Of a stretch of 64,000 nucleotides of DNA, positions 1 through 9,016 are shown in pieces. The DNA is from an uncultured Clostridia bacterium. Its GTDB lineage: Bacteria > Bacillota > Clostridia > Oscillospirales > Ruminococcaceae. Position 1 is the stretch's first letter, and every line of letters starts with the position of its first letter. The stretch lies in the NCBI GenBank assembly GCA_947624555.1, contig CANQKW010000005.1, positions 26,767 through 90,766 on the forward strand, given 5' to 3'. The position numbers were made by a program, and so were the translations under genes. The notes under the pieces are model-generated. The model saw only the letters and a list, made by a program, of their open reading frames with translations. It made no database searches and was not told where the DNA came from.

Positions 1-664
1 GGTCGAGTTTGCCGCCGACAGATGACTCTGAACCGTCAAGGGTTATGCTTATTGTCTGGTCGACCGAAGGATCTACCCAATCCACATTTAACGAACAGCT
101 TTTATCTTTGCACTCACAGGATAATTCAAACGGAGCGGTATCATCAAAGAACAGATAAGCCCTGCCTTTATTATCGGTAACTGCGGAATTTAAGCAGCCC
201 TTGCCCCATAATTTTGCGCCCTCAACAGGGGTTTTTCCGTCTGAAGTGACCGTTACGGCTACTCGGTGGGCTGTGCGGTTCTCCCATATCTCCTTTAAGC
301 TGTTCCATTCGCTGTGAGTAGAATACAGATCCTGCCAGTCCTCCCAATGAGCATTGTCGTTCCATTCGCCGCCCGTAAGCATTCCTGCCTGCGGTTCGGA
401 AAAATCACCCGCATCATTGACGCTTTCGGCAGCTATATCCAAGCCCTCGCTTATCGTATCACCGACCTTACTTCTGCCGGGAGTTATGCCCGTAAGGTCG
501 GTCGACTCATAACCTTCACCTTCCGCATTTTCCAAAGGAACAGAGTCGACAGCAGACGGACTTTCCGTCGCATTTGAGTCAGGCAAATCGTATGTTTTTC
601 CTGCACAGCCTGTCAGCGAAAGTATGACCGCTGCCGCCGCTATAATTGACAAGTATTTTTTCAT
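1..664 (-). CDS. Lipoprotein, N-terminal part (runs off left edge)
   Basis: Only the first 221 or so residues are in the window; the gene continues past base 1. It opens with a lipoprotein signal, MKKYLSIIAAAAVILSLTGC, with lipobox LTGC and the acylated Cys at residue 20, so the product should be anchored on the outer face of the membrane. An acidic, Ser-rich linker follows, then a stretch (VEGAKLW ... AVTDNKGRAYLFF) that reads like a carboxypeptidase-regulatory or Ig-like beta-sandwich. The visible sequence stops at SSVGGKLD. In similar clostridial lipoproteins a von Willebrand factor A domain starts about here, but that part is outside the window, so this is only a guess. The ATG at 662-664 follows AGAGGTATACT. 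Confidence 0.75.
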   Translation of the reverse strand, partial: MKKYLSIIAAAAVILSLTGCAGKTYDLPDSNATESPSAVDSVPLENAEGEGYESTDLTGITPGRSKVGDTISEGLDIAAESVNDAGDFSEPQAGMLTGGEWNDNAHWEDWQDLYSTHSEWNSLKEIWENRTAHRVAVTVTSDGKTPVEGAKLWGKGCLNSAVTDNKGRAYLFFDDTAPFELSCECKDKSCSLNVDWVDPSVDQTISITLDGSESSVGGKLD

Positions 665-885
665 AGTATACCTCTTTTCTGCCGGACAAATCGGTGAAAA
701 AGCGCCATTTGCTTATGTGAACCCCGATTATTTTGTCTGTTTAATGCTGAAATTTTTTGCTGAATATCTATATAAACGCCATTTGGCGCTTTTTCCGTTT
801 TTTTCTTTCTGATAATAATACCCCGTAAATCGAAAAAAGTTGCAAAAAAATAAGCACTTTTTTCAAAGCGCTTGATTATTATATT
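665..885. other. Intergenic region with a 12-bp inverted repeat
   Basis: There is no gene here. It is the upstream region of the lipoprotein gene that starts at 664. The sequence GAAAAAGCGCCA at 696-707 is repeated in inverted form at 784-795. The second arm can also fold locally, around AACGCCATTTGGCGCTT. No sigma-A promoter with good spacing was found. The repeat could be an operator or a leader hairpin; nothing shows which. Confidence 0.4.
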
Positions 886-922
886 TTTAAAAAAATTCCC
901 CGATTTGGCAAACGGGGAATTT
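886..922 (-). terminator. Rho-independent terminator
   Basis: The arms AAATTCCCCG (893-902) and CGGGGAATTT (913-922) form a 10-bp stem with a 10-base loop. Read on the minus strand it is followed by a run of T. It lies 32 bases beyond the stop of the SCP2-like gene and closes the ilvE-glyS operon. Confidence 0.85.
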
Positions 923-954
923 GTCTTATAGAAAAAGCCTTTTTTATGAAAAAA

Positions 955-1275
955 TCACTTTTTAAGCAGCTTTGAAAACTCCAGAGCTTTTCCCAAATCG
1001 CCCTTTACTTTGAGCTTTCCTGTTGTATAAGCAATAACAGGGTCAAGCTTTCCGTCGATGAACTTCAAAAAATTTTCGGGAGTCATAACGATTTCACAAC
1101 TTCTGTCGTTGTATTCGTAAGGTTCAACATTAACCTTTTTGTCCTTTATTTCAACGTAAAAAACGCCGCCGTTCTTGCCCGTAAGCGTTACCATTACCGC
1201 CAGAAAATCCGTGTTGGAAGCGTCAATGCTGTCTTTCATACTGCGGACCTTTTCCACTATTTCTTCAAAATTCAT
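955..1275 (-). CDS. SCP2 sterol-binding-like domain protein
   Basis: A 106-residue single-domain protein. The pattern of a mixed alpha/beta fold with VMVTLTGKNGGVFYVEIKD near residue 30, the central CEIVMTPENFLKFIDGK and the closing KLKVKGDLGKALEFSKLL is typical of small bacterial SCP2 (sterol carrier protein 2) proteins, which bind hydrophobic ligands in a tunnel. No signal peptide, so it should be cytosolic. The ATG follows AGGAGGTAAACC. It is 18 bases downstream of glyS and probably the last gene of that transcript. The ligand is unknown; a role next to a tRNA synthetase is not obvious and the pairing may only be co-transcription. Confidence 0.75.
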   Translation of the reverse strand: MNFEEIVEKVRSMKDSIDASNTDFLAVMVTLTGKNGGVFYVEIKDKKVNVEPYEYNDRSCEIVMTPENFLKFIDGKLDPVIAYTTGKLKVKGDLGKALEFSKLLKK

Positions 1276-1293
1276 GGTTTACCTCCTGTCTTG

Positions 1294-2670
1294 TCAAAAG
1301 AAAATTCTTTCCTCAATATATGCCTTTACTTCGGCAATCGGTATTCTTACCTGCTGCATCGTGTCACGCTCACGGACAGTTACGCAGCCGTCGGTTTCGC
1401 TGTCAAAATCGTAGGTGATGCAAAACGGCGTGCCGATTTCGTCCTGACGGCGATAACGCTTTCCTATTGCACCTGCCTCGTCAAAATCAACAGGAAAACT
1501 CTTGGAAAGCTCTTCAAAAAGCTCTGTGGACTTCTCCGAAAGCTTTTTCGACAAGGGAAGAACCGCCGCTTTCACGGGTGCAAGGGCAGGGTGGAAGTGC
1601 ATAACATTTCTCGTTGTGCCGTCCTCAAGCTGTTCTTCGTCGTATGCGTCGCAGACGATTGCAAGGAACAGACGTTCTACGCCCAGCGAAGGCTCAATAA
1701 CATAAGGAACATACTTTTCGTTGGTTTCGGGGTCGAAATATTCGAGAGATTTTCCGCTTGTTTTGATATGTTGATTGAGGTCATAGTCGGTTCTGTCGGC
1801 AACGCCCCAAAGCTCTCCCCAACCGAACGGGAAAAGGTACTCAAAATCCGTGGTAGCCTTTGAATAGAAACAAAGCTCTTCGGGAGAATGGTCGCGCAGA
1901 CGGATATTTTCTTCCTTTATGCCGAGCGAAATCAGGAAATTTCTGCAATAGGTCCTCCAGTACTCGAACCATTCCAGATCCGTTCCGGGCTTGCAGAAAA
2001 ATTCAAGCTCCATTTGTTCAAATTCACGCACACGGAAAATAAACTGTCCGGGAGTTATCTCGTTTCTGAAAGATTTGCCGACCTGAGCCACGCCGAAAGG
2101 CACTTTTTTGCGTGATGTTCTTTGAATATTGGCGAAATTCACAAAAATACCCTGTGCGGTTTCAGGACGGAGATAAAGATCGTTCTTGCTGTCCTCGGTA
2201 ACGCCCTGTGCGGTCTTGAACATCAGATTAAACTGACGAATATCGGTGAAATTCGTACTTCCGCAGTTAGGGCATTTGATACCCTTTTCACGAATATACT
2301 CGACCATCTTCTCGTTGGACCAGCCGTTTGCATCGGTTTCGCCAAAGTCCTCGATAAGCTTATCCGCACGGTGACGGGTCTTGCAGTCCTTGCAGTCCAT
2401 AAGCGGATCGGAAAAGCCTCCTACGTGTCCCGAAGCGACCCACGTCTGAGGGTTCATCAGGATAGCGGAGTCAAGACCGACATTGTATTTGTTCTCCTGA
2501 ATAAACTTTTTGCGCCACGCTTTTTTAATATTTTCTTTAAGCTCAACTCCAAGAGGACCGTAATCCCACGTATTTGCAAGTCCGCCGTAAATTTCACTTC
2601 CCGGATAAACAAATCCTCTGTGAATGCACAGCGTTTTGATAGTATCAAGAGATTTCTGCTTGTTGTCCAT
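1294..2670 (-). CDS. glyS: Glycyl-tRNA synthetase, class II homodimer type
   Basis: 458 residues, the length of the single-chain alpha2 GlyRS of Gram-positives, archaea and eukaryotes rather than the two-gene alpha2beta2 enzyme. It charges tRNA-Gly with glycine using ATP in the cytoplasm. Class II motif 2 is seen in [20 protein letters not shown] and motif 3 in [14 protein letters not shown]; the C-terminal anticodon-binding domain starts near [14 protein letters not shown]. An insertion carries CKDCKT and CPNCGS cysteine pairs, a likely zinc site found in this family. There is no T-box leader directly upstream: only 21 bases separate it from the preceding lipoprotein gene, so expression probably depends on the ilvE promoter. 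Confidence 0.96.
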   Translation of the reverse strand: MDNKQKSLDTIKTLCIHRGFVYPGSEIYGGLANTWDYGPLGVELKENIKKAWRKKFIQENKYNVGLDSAILMNPQTWVASGHVGGFSDPLMDCKDCKTRHRADKLIEDFGETDANGWSNEKMVEYIREKGIKCPNCGSTNFTDIRQFNLMFKTAQGVTEDSKNDLYLRPETAQGIFVNFANIQRTSRKKVPFGVAQVGKSFRNEITPGQFIFRVREFEQMELEFFCKPGTDLEWFEYWRTYCRNFLISLGIKEENIRLRDHSPEELCFYSKATTDFEYLFPFGWGELWGVADRTDYDLNQHIKTSGKSLEYFDPETNEKYVPYVIEPSLGVERLFLAIVCDAYDEEQLEDGTTRNVMHFHPALAPVKAAVLPLSKKLSEKSTELFEELSKSFPVDFDEAGAIGKRYRRQDEIGTPFCITYDFDSETDGCVTVRERDTMQQVRIPIAEVKAYIEERIFF

Positions 2671-2691
2671 AAATCACTTTACCTTTCTTTA

Positions 2692-3243
2692 TTATTGCGA
2701 AACCGCATTTTCTGTGTTTTCCGTTTCGGGAAATTCCGACTCAAGTTTTGCCTTTATCATAAGATAAACCGTTGTAAAAGGCATACCCGTTTCCGTTTCG
2801 GACAGCTTTTCCTCACGTTCCTTGAACTGCAGGTTTACCGCTTTCAGCTCATCAAGGCTCGTCACCTTGAAAAGCTCTCCGTAAAGCTCAAGCTGGCGGT
2901 ATTCCCAGGCGTCCTCCGATTCGATAAGGCTTTGGTGCAGTTCTTCGTACTTTTCGGGAGGAACAATCGCCTTAAAATCATCAAGGCACTGCCTTCTCAT
3001 TTCAAGAACAGGCTCAGCCTTATCAGCGTTTTCCCCAAGCGTTCTGACGCTTTCCTCGTTTTCTTCAAGCGGAATCAAATCAATAAAATCCAGCATTGAA
3101 TTGAGGTATTTGTCCCAGGCGCTTTCCATTGCCGCCTTATATTCACCGAGAGTAAGCTGTTTTTTCTGCTCCGAAGAGCATCCGCAGAACATCACAATCG
3201 GTAAAATCAGCGCAATCATCAGAGAAAACGCATGCTTAGTCAT
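2692..3243 (-). CDS. Small lipoprotein of unknown function
   Basis: The start was set at the ATG at 3241-3243 because AAGGAG stands six bases before it; a longer frame would overlap the end of ilvE. The 183-residue product begins with a lipoprotein signal, MTKHAFSLMIALILPIVMFC, with Cys in FCGCSS. The mature part is acidic, mostly helical, and includes a DUF-like run with LGEYKAAMESAWDKYLNSM and PPEKYEELHQSLIESEDAW. I do not recognise a named family. It sits 10 bases after ilvE and 21 bases before glyS in the same orientation. Confidence 0.75.
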   Translation of the reverse strand: MTKHAFSLMIALILPIVMFCGCSSEQKKQLTLGEYKAAMESAWDKYLNSMLDFIDLIPLEENEESVRTLGENADKAEPVLEMRRQCLDDFKAIVPPEKYEELHQSLIESEDAWEYRQLELYGELFKVTSLDELKAVNLQFKEREEKLSETETGMPFTTVYLMIKAKLESEFPETENTENAVSQ

Positions 3244-3253
3244 AAAATTCTCC

Positions 3254-4318
3254 TTAAAGCTTTTCAATCCAGCCCATATCGTCGGGGAGCTTGCCGTACT
3301 GCATTCCCGTCATTGTATCGTAGAGGCGCTGTGTGAGCTTTCCTATCTTATTGTTGCCGATTTCCATTACCTTATCGCCCCAACGGAGATGACCTACGGG
3401 AGATACGACAGCCGCTGTGCCCGTACCGAATACCTCGTCGAGCTTTCCTGCGTCATAAGCGTCTGCGACTTCCTGAATGGAAATTCTGCGTTCGGTCGCC
3501 TTAACTCCCCACTTCTTGCAAAGCTCCAGAACGGATTTTCTCGTAATTCCGCTTAAAACCGAACCTTGCAGCTGAGGAGTAACGACTTCTCCGTCAATAA
3601 CAAACATAATGTTCATAGAGCCGACTTCTTCGATGTACTTCTGCTCGATACCGTCAAGCCAGAGTACCTGCGAATAGTTGAGCTTATGTGCGTCGTCCTG
3701 CGAATGGAGCGAGGCAGCGTAGTTTCCGCCTGTTTTGGTAAAGCCCATACCGCCTCTTACGGCTCTTACATATTTAGTTTCAACGTAGATCGAAACAGGC
3801 TCAAGTCCTGTAGAATAATATGCACCCGACGGGCTCATAATTATCATAAAGTAATATTTATCGGCAGGGCGAACGCCGAGGAACGGGTCTGCTGCGAAAA
3901 TAAAGGGACGAATGTACAAAGACGCTCCGTCGGTATGAGGAACCCAGTCCTTATCGACTTCTACGACGGTATGAAGAGCCTGCAATGCGTCCTCGACAGG
4001 AATTTCGGGAATAACAAGACGCTCTGCGGAGATATTCATTCTCTTGAAATTCTCTTCGGGACGGAAAAACTGAATTGAGCCGTCTGCTGTCCTGTAAGCC
4101 TTCAGACCCTCGAAAATCTCCTGACCGTAATGGAGTACCATAGCGGCAGGGGAAAGCTCAATATTACCGTAAGGTACAACTCTTGCGTCGTGCCAGCCCT
4201 TGCCTGTATCATAGTCCATAACGAACATATGGTCTGTAAAAATATGACCGAAACCGAGCTTTGACTCATCCTGCGGCTTTGCCTTAGGAGTTTTTGTCTT
4301 TTCAATTCTGATTTCCAT
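3254..4318 (-). CDS. ilvE: Branched-chain amino acid aminotransferase
   Basis: 354 residues, normal for the fold-type IV PLP enzyme that interconverts leucine, isoleucine and valine with their 2-oxo acids using glutamate. The PLP-binding lysine is in GFTKTGGNYAASL; other family marks are GQEIFEGLKAYR near the start, YIRPFIFAADPFLGVRPA, the EEVGSMNIMFV segment and the phosphate-binding GSVLSGITRKSVLEL. The ATG follows AAGGAAGGTAGATTACT. It is the first gene of the operon reading to the terminator near 900, from the promoter at 4408-4436. Confidence 0.96.
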   Translation of the reverse strand: MEIRIEKTKTPKAKPQDESKLGFGHIFTDHMFVMDYDTGKGWHDARVVPYGNIELSPAAMVLHYGQEIFEGLKAYRTADGSIQFFRPEENFKRMNISAERLVIPEIPVEDALQALHTVVEVDKDWVPHTDGASLYIRPFIFAADPFLGVRPADKYYFMIIMSPSGAYYSTGLEPVSIYVETKYVRAVRGGMGFTKTGGNYAASLHSQDDAHKLNYSQVLWLDGIEQKYIEEVGSMNIMFVIDGEVVTPQLQGSVLSGITRKSVLELCKKWGVKATERRISIQEVADAYDAGKLDEVFGTGTAAVVSPVGHLRWGDKVMEIGNNKIGKLTQRLYDTMTGMQYGKLPDDMGWIEKL

Positions 4319-4407
4319 AGTAATCTACCTTCCTTAAATTTAATTCAGGAGCGGGAATATGAACCTTTTTGCAAGCTTTGTTTTTTCTCGCTTCATTATT
4401 CTCTACT

Positions 4408-4436
4408 ATTTTACCACTTTTCCTCGTAATTGTCAA
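4408..4436 (-). promoter_or_regulatory. Sigma-A promoter of ilvE operon
   Basis: On the minus strand TTGACA (4431-4436) and TAAAAT (4408-4413) are separated by 17 bases. It leads into an approximately 85-base leader without an obvious T-box. Confidence 0.8.
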
Positions 4437-4505
4437 GAATAATCGCTTTGATTTATCATTTTATGACAGAGAAATTATTTTTTTATGCTTTTGGGAAGAG
4501 CAAAA

Positions 4506-4529
4506 TCCCCGTTCTTTCGGGAACGGGGG
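4506..4529 (-). terminator. Hairpin, probable terminator
   Basis: CCCCGTTC and GAACGGGG pair around a short loop just after the stop codon of the membrane-protein gene ending at 4531. The following T-run is weak (GATTTTGCTC on the minus strand), so termination may be partial. Confidence 0.55.
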
Positions 4530-4530
4530 C

Positions 4531-5325
4531 TTATTTCCAGTTTCTGCTGTAGCTGGGAGCTTCAAGCGCCGCATTTGACGTACGGAGTTTTTTTCGTTTC
4601 TCCACCGAAATATGCTCTGAGATATTGAACGGTTTTTTTTCGGGCGTATTTTTAAACTGCTCCCAATAAAAATTTACGGATTTTTCCAGCTTTTTCGTGT
4701 TGCCGAAACGATCCTTGATGACAAGCTGCGGAATAATTTCAAAAAGTCGGACATTAAGCTCGATACTGTCAAACTCAATGTCGTTGTCCTCGTTTACGTG
4801 ATAACCCAATCTGTCGCTCTCGTGAAAATATGAGCGTATCTCTCCCGAAAACGACAAATTGTGAGGAGCAGTTTTAGGGTCACGGGAAACTTCGGTCAGC
4901 TTATCGAACGGGATATAATAAAGCCTTCTGAGTATTACCTTGTTGCCGTAACGGACAAATTCTCCCGCATATTCGCTGAAAATCATTCCCTTTGGAAGAA
5001 AGTCAAAATAGGTATATTTGCTGTGTCGGCGAATGTACTTATCCGCAAAATAAACCGCCATAAAAGAGGCAGTCATTCCCAGAAACAGGCAGCCGCCTAT
5101 CACGGCAAGCAGGAGAAGTATCACTTCCGATCCGAGATTAAGAACAATATTGACCGTGCAGAATGTGCTTACTGCAAAAACCGACATTGCCGCAAGCAAA
5201 ACCGTAAATTTCAGGCGTTTTTTATATTTTTGAGTTTCGGCGTGGAAAAAGTACTTCAAATCATCACTTCTTTTCTTGCTATTCCTCCTCGGAGGATTTC
5301 GGGATACTTGCAAAACCGCTGTCAA
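4531..5325 (-). CDS. Two-helix membrane protein, unknown function
   Basis: Up to 264 residues. Two hydrophobic segments near residues 40-65 and 70-95 (FTVLLAAMSVFAVSTFCTVN and EVILLLLAVIGGCLFLGMTA) are followed by a soluble region of about 165 residues with YTYFDFLPKGMIFSEYAGEF. The layout, two N-terminal helices then a PH-like cytosolic domain, recalls YcxB-type proteins, but I cannot confirm that. The longest frame overlaps the end of the cation transporter gene by 47 bases; a TTG at 5257-5259 just beyond that stop is a shorter alternative, though the GAGGAGGA upstream is rather far from it. Either way the two genes are coupled. Confidence 0.7.
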   Translation of the reverse strand: MTAVLQVSRNPPRRNSKKRSDDLKYFFHAETQKYKKRLKFTVLLAAMSVFAVSTFCTVNIVLNLGSEVILLLLAVIGGCLFLGMTASFMAVYFADKYIRRHSKYTYFDFLPKGMIFSEYAGEFVRYGNKVILRRLYYIPFDKLTEVSRDPKTAPHNLSFSGEIRSYFHESDRLGYHVNEDNDIEFDSIELNVRLFEIIPQLVIKDRFGNTKKLEKSVNFYWEQFKNTPEKKPFNISEHISVEKRKKLRTSNAALEAPSYSRNWK

Positions 5326-6469
5326 AGGATATTACACAGCGGATACCGGGGAATTTCACCGCCATAAACCGGGAAATTTCTTCCTTTATTCCGTCCTCGG
5401 AAAGACCGCTGTTCGGGGGAGCAACGCAGTCAAAGATGATTTTTGTTTCATCTTCGTTATGAACTGTCCTTAAATCGTGAATAGTGATACGCTCGTCAAT
5501 TTTTTTGACTATCCTGCAAAGCTCAAAGTTGATTTTTCCTTCAAGCGTGTCCTCCGAAGCAATAGGGTCGGGGTGAACCAGCATATTCAGTCCGCTGCGG
5601 AGAAAATCCCGTTCAATGTTATCAATTATTTCGTGGCACTCCACAAGCGTCATTTCGGCAGGAACTTCTACGTGAACCGTCGCAAACTGCCGCACAGGAC
5701 CATAATCGTGTATCATAAGGTCGTGCGTCCCCATAACTCCTTTATAGGAGAGTATTTTTCTGCGGATTTCTTCTGCCTGCTCTTCATCGGGCGCTTTTCC
5801 TAAGAGAGTGTCCATTGCGTCCTTGATAAGTCCGATGCCGCTGTACAGAATAAAAATCGAAACAGCCGCTGCGATAATCCCGTCGAGTTTAACGTTGAAA
5901 AAATGTGAAATCAGCAAAGTCGCAAGGACCGTGCTTGTGGTGATAACGTCGTTTCTGCTGTCGGCAAAGGTCGCTTTAAGAGCCTCGGAATGTATTTTTT
6001 TATCGAGCTTTCTGTTGAAAAACATCATCCACAGCTTAACGGGTATAGATACTCCCAAAACGACCGCAGGAAGTATCCCGAACTCCACTTCGGTGGGAGT
6101 TATTATCTTGCTTATTCCGTCACGCAAAAGCCCGAAACCGATTGAAAGAATAAGCGCAGCAACCACAAATGCCGCTAAGTACTCATATCTTCCGTGCCCG
6201 TAGGGGTGCTCTCTGTCGGCAGACCTTTCACTTAGTTTAAATCCGATAAGGCTTATAATGCTTGAAGAGGCGTCGGACAGGTTATTTGCGGCGTCTGCTG
6301 TTATCGAAACGCTCCCCGAAATCATTCCTGCGGCAAATTTTCCTGCGCAGAGCAAAACATTACAAAAAATACCGACCTTCCCCGAAAGCTTTCCGTAGGC
6401 TGTCCTCACAGAGGGATTTTCGATATTTTCATAATCTTTTATAAACTTTTTTACAAGCAAATCAGTCAT
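5279..6469 (-). CDS. Cation diffusion facilitator transporter
   Basis: 396 residues counted from the ATG at 6467-6469, which has CGGAGAATTTT before it; longer frames upstream cross the promoter and are not credible. CDF proteins export divalent metals (Zn, Mn, Fe, Co or Cd) against protons. Metal-site motifs are visible: ADAANNLSDASSS in helix 2 and SRNDVITTSTV in helix 5, with HPYGHGRYEYLAA between helices 2 and 3. Helices fill roughly residues 20-210 and the cytosolic C-terminal dimer domain (VMGTHDLMIHDYGP, VHVEVPAEMT) the rest, with a tail of about 100 residues longer than minimal members. The metal cannot be told from this. Confidence 0.92.
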   Translation of the reverse strand: MTDLLVKKFIKDYENIENPSVRTAYGKLSGKVGIFCNVLLCAGKFAAGMISGSVSITADAANNLSDASSSIISLIGFKLSERSADREHPYGHGRYEYLAAFVVAALILSIGFGLLRDGISKIITPTEVEFGILPAVVLGVSIPVKLWMMFFNRKLDKKIHSEALKATFADSRNDVITTSTVLATLLISHFFNVKLDGIIAAAVSIFILYSGIGLIKDAMDTLLGKAPDEEQAEEIRRKILSYKGVMGTHDLMIHDYGPVRQFATVHVEVPAEMTLVECHEIIDNIERDFLRSGLNMLVHPDPIASEDTLEGKINFELCRIVKKIDERITIHDLRTVHNEDETKIIFDCVAPPNSGLSEDGIKEEISRFMAVKFPGIRCVISFDSGFASIPKSSEEE

Positions 6470-6517
6470 AAAATTCTCCGAAAATTGCTTTAAAATTGCT
6501 TTGATATAATTTATTAT

Positions 6518-6547
6518 ATTATAACACTTCAATATGCGGTTAGTCAA
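6518..6547 (-). promoter_or_regulatory. Sigma-A promoter of the CDF gene
   Basis: Minus-strand TTGACT (6542-6547) and TATAAT (6518-6523) with an 18-base spacer. It lies back to back with the thi promoter; only 11 bases separate the two -35 boxes. Confidence 0.78.
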
Positions 6548-6558
6548 GAATAAATTGC

Positions 6559-6587
6559 TTGACAAACACAAGAAAATATGGTACAAT
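6559..6587 (+). promoter_or_regulatory. Sigma-A promoter of thi operon
   Basis: TTGACA (6559-6564), 17-base spacer, TACAAT (6582-6587). Transcription would start near 6594 and run about 80 bases before reaching the riboswitch aptamer. Confidence 0.82.
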
Positions 6588-6673
6588 AAATATCGGAGAT
6601 TAAAGCCGTTTTCCATGGAAATGGAAAGCGTCTTGACAACCGACTGCAAACAATTCCAGCGCAATACTTTTCA

Positions 6674-6809
6674 GTGCCGGGGGTACTTTTTCAGACAGAT
6701 ACCGATAAAGCGCAAAAAAATCAGCTTTGCGATACTGCCTGTGTTAAGTTGAGAGAACAATGCGTTCAACCCTTTGAACCTGTTGGTTAATACCAGCGAA
6801 GGAAGGCAA
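6674..6809 (+). promoter_or_regulatory. TPP (THI-box) riboswitch aptamer
   Basis: The conserved core is plain: GGGGGTAC on the 5' side, then GTTGAGAG, CAACCCTTTGAACCTG, TTAATACCAGCGAAGGAAG on the 3' side. TGCC (6675-6678) and GGCA (6805-6808) close helix P1. The P3 arm is long, about 60 bases. THI boxes bind thiamine pyrophosphate and shut off thiamine synthesis or uptake genes. The terminator directly downstream makes this a transcriptional switch for thiD-thiC-thiE. Confidence 0.93.
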
Positions 6810-6818
6810 ATTTTGCTT

Positions 6819-6846
6819 AAACCCTCGCTTTTGGCGGGGTTTTTTG
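6819..6846 (+). terminator. Riboswitch-controlled terminator
   Basis: AACCC(T)CGC pairs with GCGGGGTT around a TTTTG loop and is followed by six T. It begins 10 bases after the aptamer and ends 14 bases before the thiD start, as expected for a TPP-dependent attenuator. Confidence 0.85.
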
Positions 6847-6859
6847 TTGGAGGTTAAAT

Positions 6860-7684
6860 ATGCAAAACATAAAGAAATGCCTTACGATAGCAGGGTCGGA
6901 CTGTTCGGGAGGAGCAGGGATACAAGCCGATTTAAAGACTTTTGCAGCTCACGGCTGTTACGGAGCAAGCGTTTTAACTTCAGTCGTTGCGGAAAACACT
7001 ACCCGTGTTATATCTGTTTTCAATCTTCCCGTTGATGTTATCGAAAAACAGATCGATGCCGTTTTTGAGGATATTGAGATAGACGCCGTAAAGCTCGGTA
7101 TGCTGCCGACGGCTGAAATTGTCCGCACTGTTGCAAGAAAGCTTTCGGACAAGAGGGCAGGATTTATCGTCTGCGACCCCGTTCTTACCGCAACAAGCGG
7201 CGATAAGCTCTCTGAAAGCGATGTTGTTTCGGCGTATGTTGAAAATATCTTCCCGATTGCCGACCTGATAACCCCGAATATACCCGAAGCAGAGGCTTTT
7301 ACGGGGGATAAAATATCGAACGTCAACGATATGAAGAATGCCGCAGCAAAGCTTGTGTCTATGGGAGCGCACGCTGTTCTCGTAAAGGGAGGACATCTTG
7401 ACGCAGGATATTCGACGGATATTCTTTACGACGGAGAGAATACTTCCTCGATAAAAACGATAAAGATAGACTCTCCGAATACACACGGCACAGGCTGTAC
7501 GCTTTCTTCGTCTATTGCGGCAAATCTTGCTTTGGGGTTTGCGCTTGGCGGCGCTGTTTTCTCCGCCAAGGACTACATTACGGAAGCTATACAGAAATCT
7601 TATGCCGTCGGAAAGGGTCACGGACCTGTAAATCATTTTCACGACATTAAAATCATTCATAAGAATAAACAGGAGAAAAAATGA
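6860..7684 (+). CDS. thiD: Hydroxymethylpyrimidine (phosphate) kinase
   Basis: 274 residues, normal for ThiD. It phosphorylates HMP and then HMP phosphate to HMP pyrophosphate, the pyrimidine half of thiamine. Ribokinase-fold motifs are seen: [20 protein letters not shown] at the N-terminus (substrate site), the VLVKGGHL segment, and the C-terminal anion-hole motif [20 protein letters not shown] with the catalytic Asp-equivalent in GTGC. GGAGG lies seven bases before the ATG. First gene of the riboswitch-controlled operon; its stop overlaps the thiC start. Confidence 0.95.
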   Translation: MQNIKKCLTIAGSDCSGGAGIQADLKTFAAHGCYGASVLTSVVAENTTRVISVFNLPVDVIEKQIDAVFEDIEIDAVKLGMLPTAEIVRTVARKLSDKRAGFIVCDPVLTATSGDKLSESDVVSAYVENIFPIADLITPNIPEAEAFTGDKISNVNDMKNAAAKLVSMGAHAVLVKGGHLDAGYSTDILYDGENTSSIKTIKIDSPNTHGTGCTLSSSIAANLALGFALGGAVFSAKDYITEAIQKSYAVGKGHGPVNHFHDIKIIHKNKQEKK

Positions 7685-8997
7685 TGAGAGATTATTCAAC
7701 ACAAATGGAAGCGGCTAAAAAGGGAATTATCACTCCCGAAATGAAAGTCGTTTCGGAGAAAGAATATGTCGATGCTGAAAAAATACGTGAAAAGACAGCC
7801 GCAGGCGAGATTTGTATTCCGGCAAATATCAATCACAAATCGCTTTCTCCCGAAGGAATAGGCGGCGGTCTGCGCACAAAAATCAATGTTAATCTCGGAA
7901 TTTCGGGCGATGCAAAAGATTATGACCTTGAAATGCAAAAGGTCGATATGTCCATAAAATTCGGCGCAGAGGCTATTATGGATCTGTCAAATTACGGCAA
8001 AACCAATACTTTCCGCCGTGAGCTTATCGCAAAATCTCCCGCAATGATAGGCACTGTGCCTATGTACGACGCTATCGGCTATCTTGAAAAGGATTTGCTT
8101 GATATTAAAGCGGAGGATTTTCTCAAGGTAGTGCGTGCTCACGCAGAAGAGGGCGTGGATTTTATGACAATTCACGCAGGAATAAACCGCCGTGCCGTTG
8201 AGGCTTTCCGCCGTGACCGCAGAAAGATGAATATTGTGTCAAGAGGCGGCTCTCTTCTGTTTGCGTGGATGTCTATGACAGGCAACGAAAACCCGTTCTA
8301 TGAATATTATGACGAGGTGCTTGATATTCTGAGAGAGTTTGACGTGACTATTTCTCTGGGCGATGCGCTCCGTCCGGGCTGCATAGACGACAGCACAGAC
8401 GCAGGTCAGATTTCCGAATTGATCGAGCTTGGCGCTCTTACCGAAAGGGCTTGGGCAAAAGACGTTCAGGTTATGGTAGAGGGTCCGGGACATATGGCAA
8501 TGAACGAAATCGCCGCAAATATGCAGCTGCAGAAACGCATTTGCCATAACGCTCCGTTTTATGTGCTGGGTCCGCTTGTCACCGACATTTTCCCCGGCTA
8601 TGACCACATCACTTCGGCAATTGGCGGTGCGATTGCCGCTGCCTCGGGCGCAGACTTCCTGTGCTATGTCACTCCTGCGGAGCATCTTCGCCTTCCGGAC
8701 CTCAACGACGTCAAAGAGGGAATTATCGCAAGCAAAATAGCCGCACACGCTGCCGATATAGCAAAGGGCGTTCCTCACGCAAGAGATAAGGACAGCGAAA
8801 TGGCTGCCGCACGTCACGCTGTGGATTGGGACGAGATGTTCAAAATCGCCGTTGACCCCGACAAGGCAAAAGCGTACTTTGAAAGCACTCCTCCTGCGGA
8901 CAGACACACCTGCTCAATGTGCGGAAAAATGTGTGCGGTGCGCACAACGAATATGATACTTGAGGGTAAGGAAGTAAAATTCTGCACCGAAAAGTGA
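7681..8997 (+). CDS. thiC: Phosphomethylpyrimidine synthase
   Basis: ThiC is a radical SAM enzyme that rearranges aminoimidazole ribotide (AIR) to HMP phosphate. 438 residues fits the short form of anaerobes. Visible family marks are [20 protein letters not shown], the [19 protein letters not shown] core ([19 protein letters not shown]), [28 protein letters not shown] and [12 protein letters not shown]. The C-terminal cluster site reads CSMCGKMC, i.e. C-x2-C-x3-C, one residue shorter than the C-x2-C-x4-C usually quoted. Two ATGs stand in tandem at 7681 and 7684; the second has better spacing from CAGGAG. Coupled to thiD by overlap. Confidence 0.95.
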   Translation: MMRDYSTQMEAAKKGIITPEMKVVSEKEYVDAEKIREKTAAGEICIPANINHKSLSPEGIGGGLRTKINVNLGISGDAKDYDLEMQKVDMSIKFGAEAIMDLSNYGKTNTFRRELIAKSPAMIGTVPMYDAIGYLEKDLLDIKAEDFLKVVRAHAEEGVDFMTIHAGINRRAVEAFRRDRRKMNIVSRGGSLLFAWMSMTGNENPFYEYYDEVLDILREFDVTISLGDALRPGCIDDSTDAGQISELIELGALTERAWAKDVQVMVEGPGHMAMNEIAANMQLQKRICHNAPFYVLGPLVTDIFPGYDHITSAIGGAIAAASGADFLCYVTPAEHLRLPDLNDVKEGIIASKIAAHAADIAKGVPHARDKDSEMAAARHAVDWDEMFKIAVDPDKAKAYFESTPPADRHTCSMCGKMCAVRTTNMILEGKEVKFCTEK

Positions 8998-9016
8998 TTT
9001 CTGAAAGGGCAAATAA

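Noticed and set aside
2692..3267. Longer start of the lipoprotein overlapping ilvE
   Set aside because: The internal ATG at 3243 has AAGGAG and gives a proper lipoprotein signal peptide.
4319..4407. T-box or leader attenuator ahead of ilvE
   Set aside because: The leader is only about 85 bases and lacks the T-box sequence and a terminator hairpin.
5279..6664. A longer start for the cation transporter
   Set aside because: The extra 65 residues would be read through the promoter region and lack a ribosome site; the ATG at 6469 has CGGAG at good distance.
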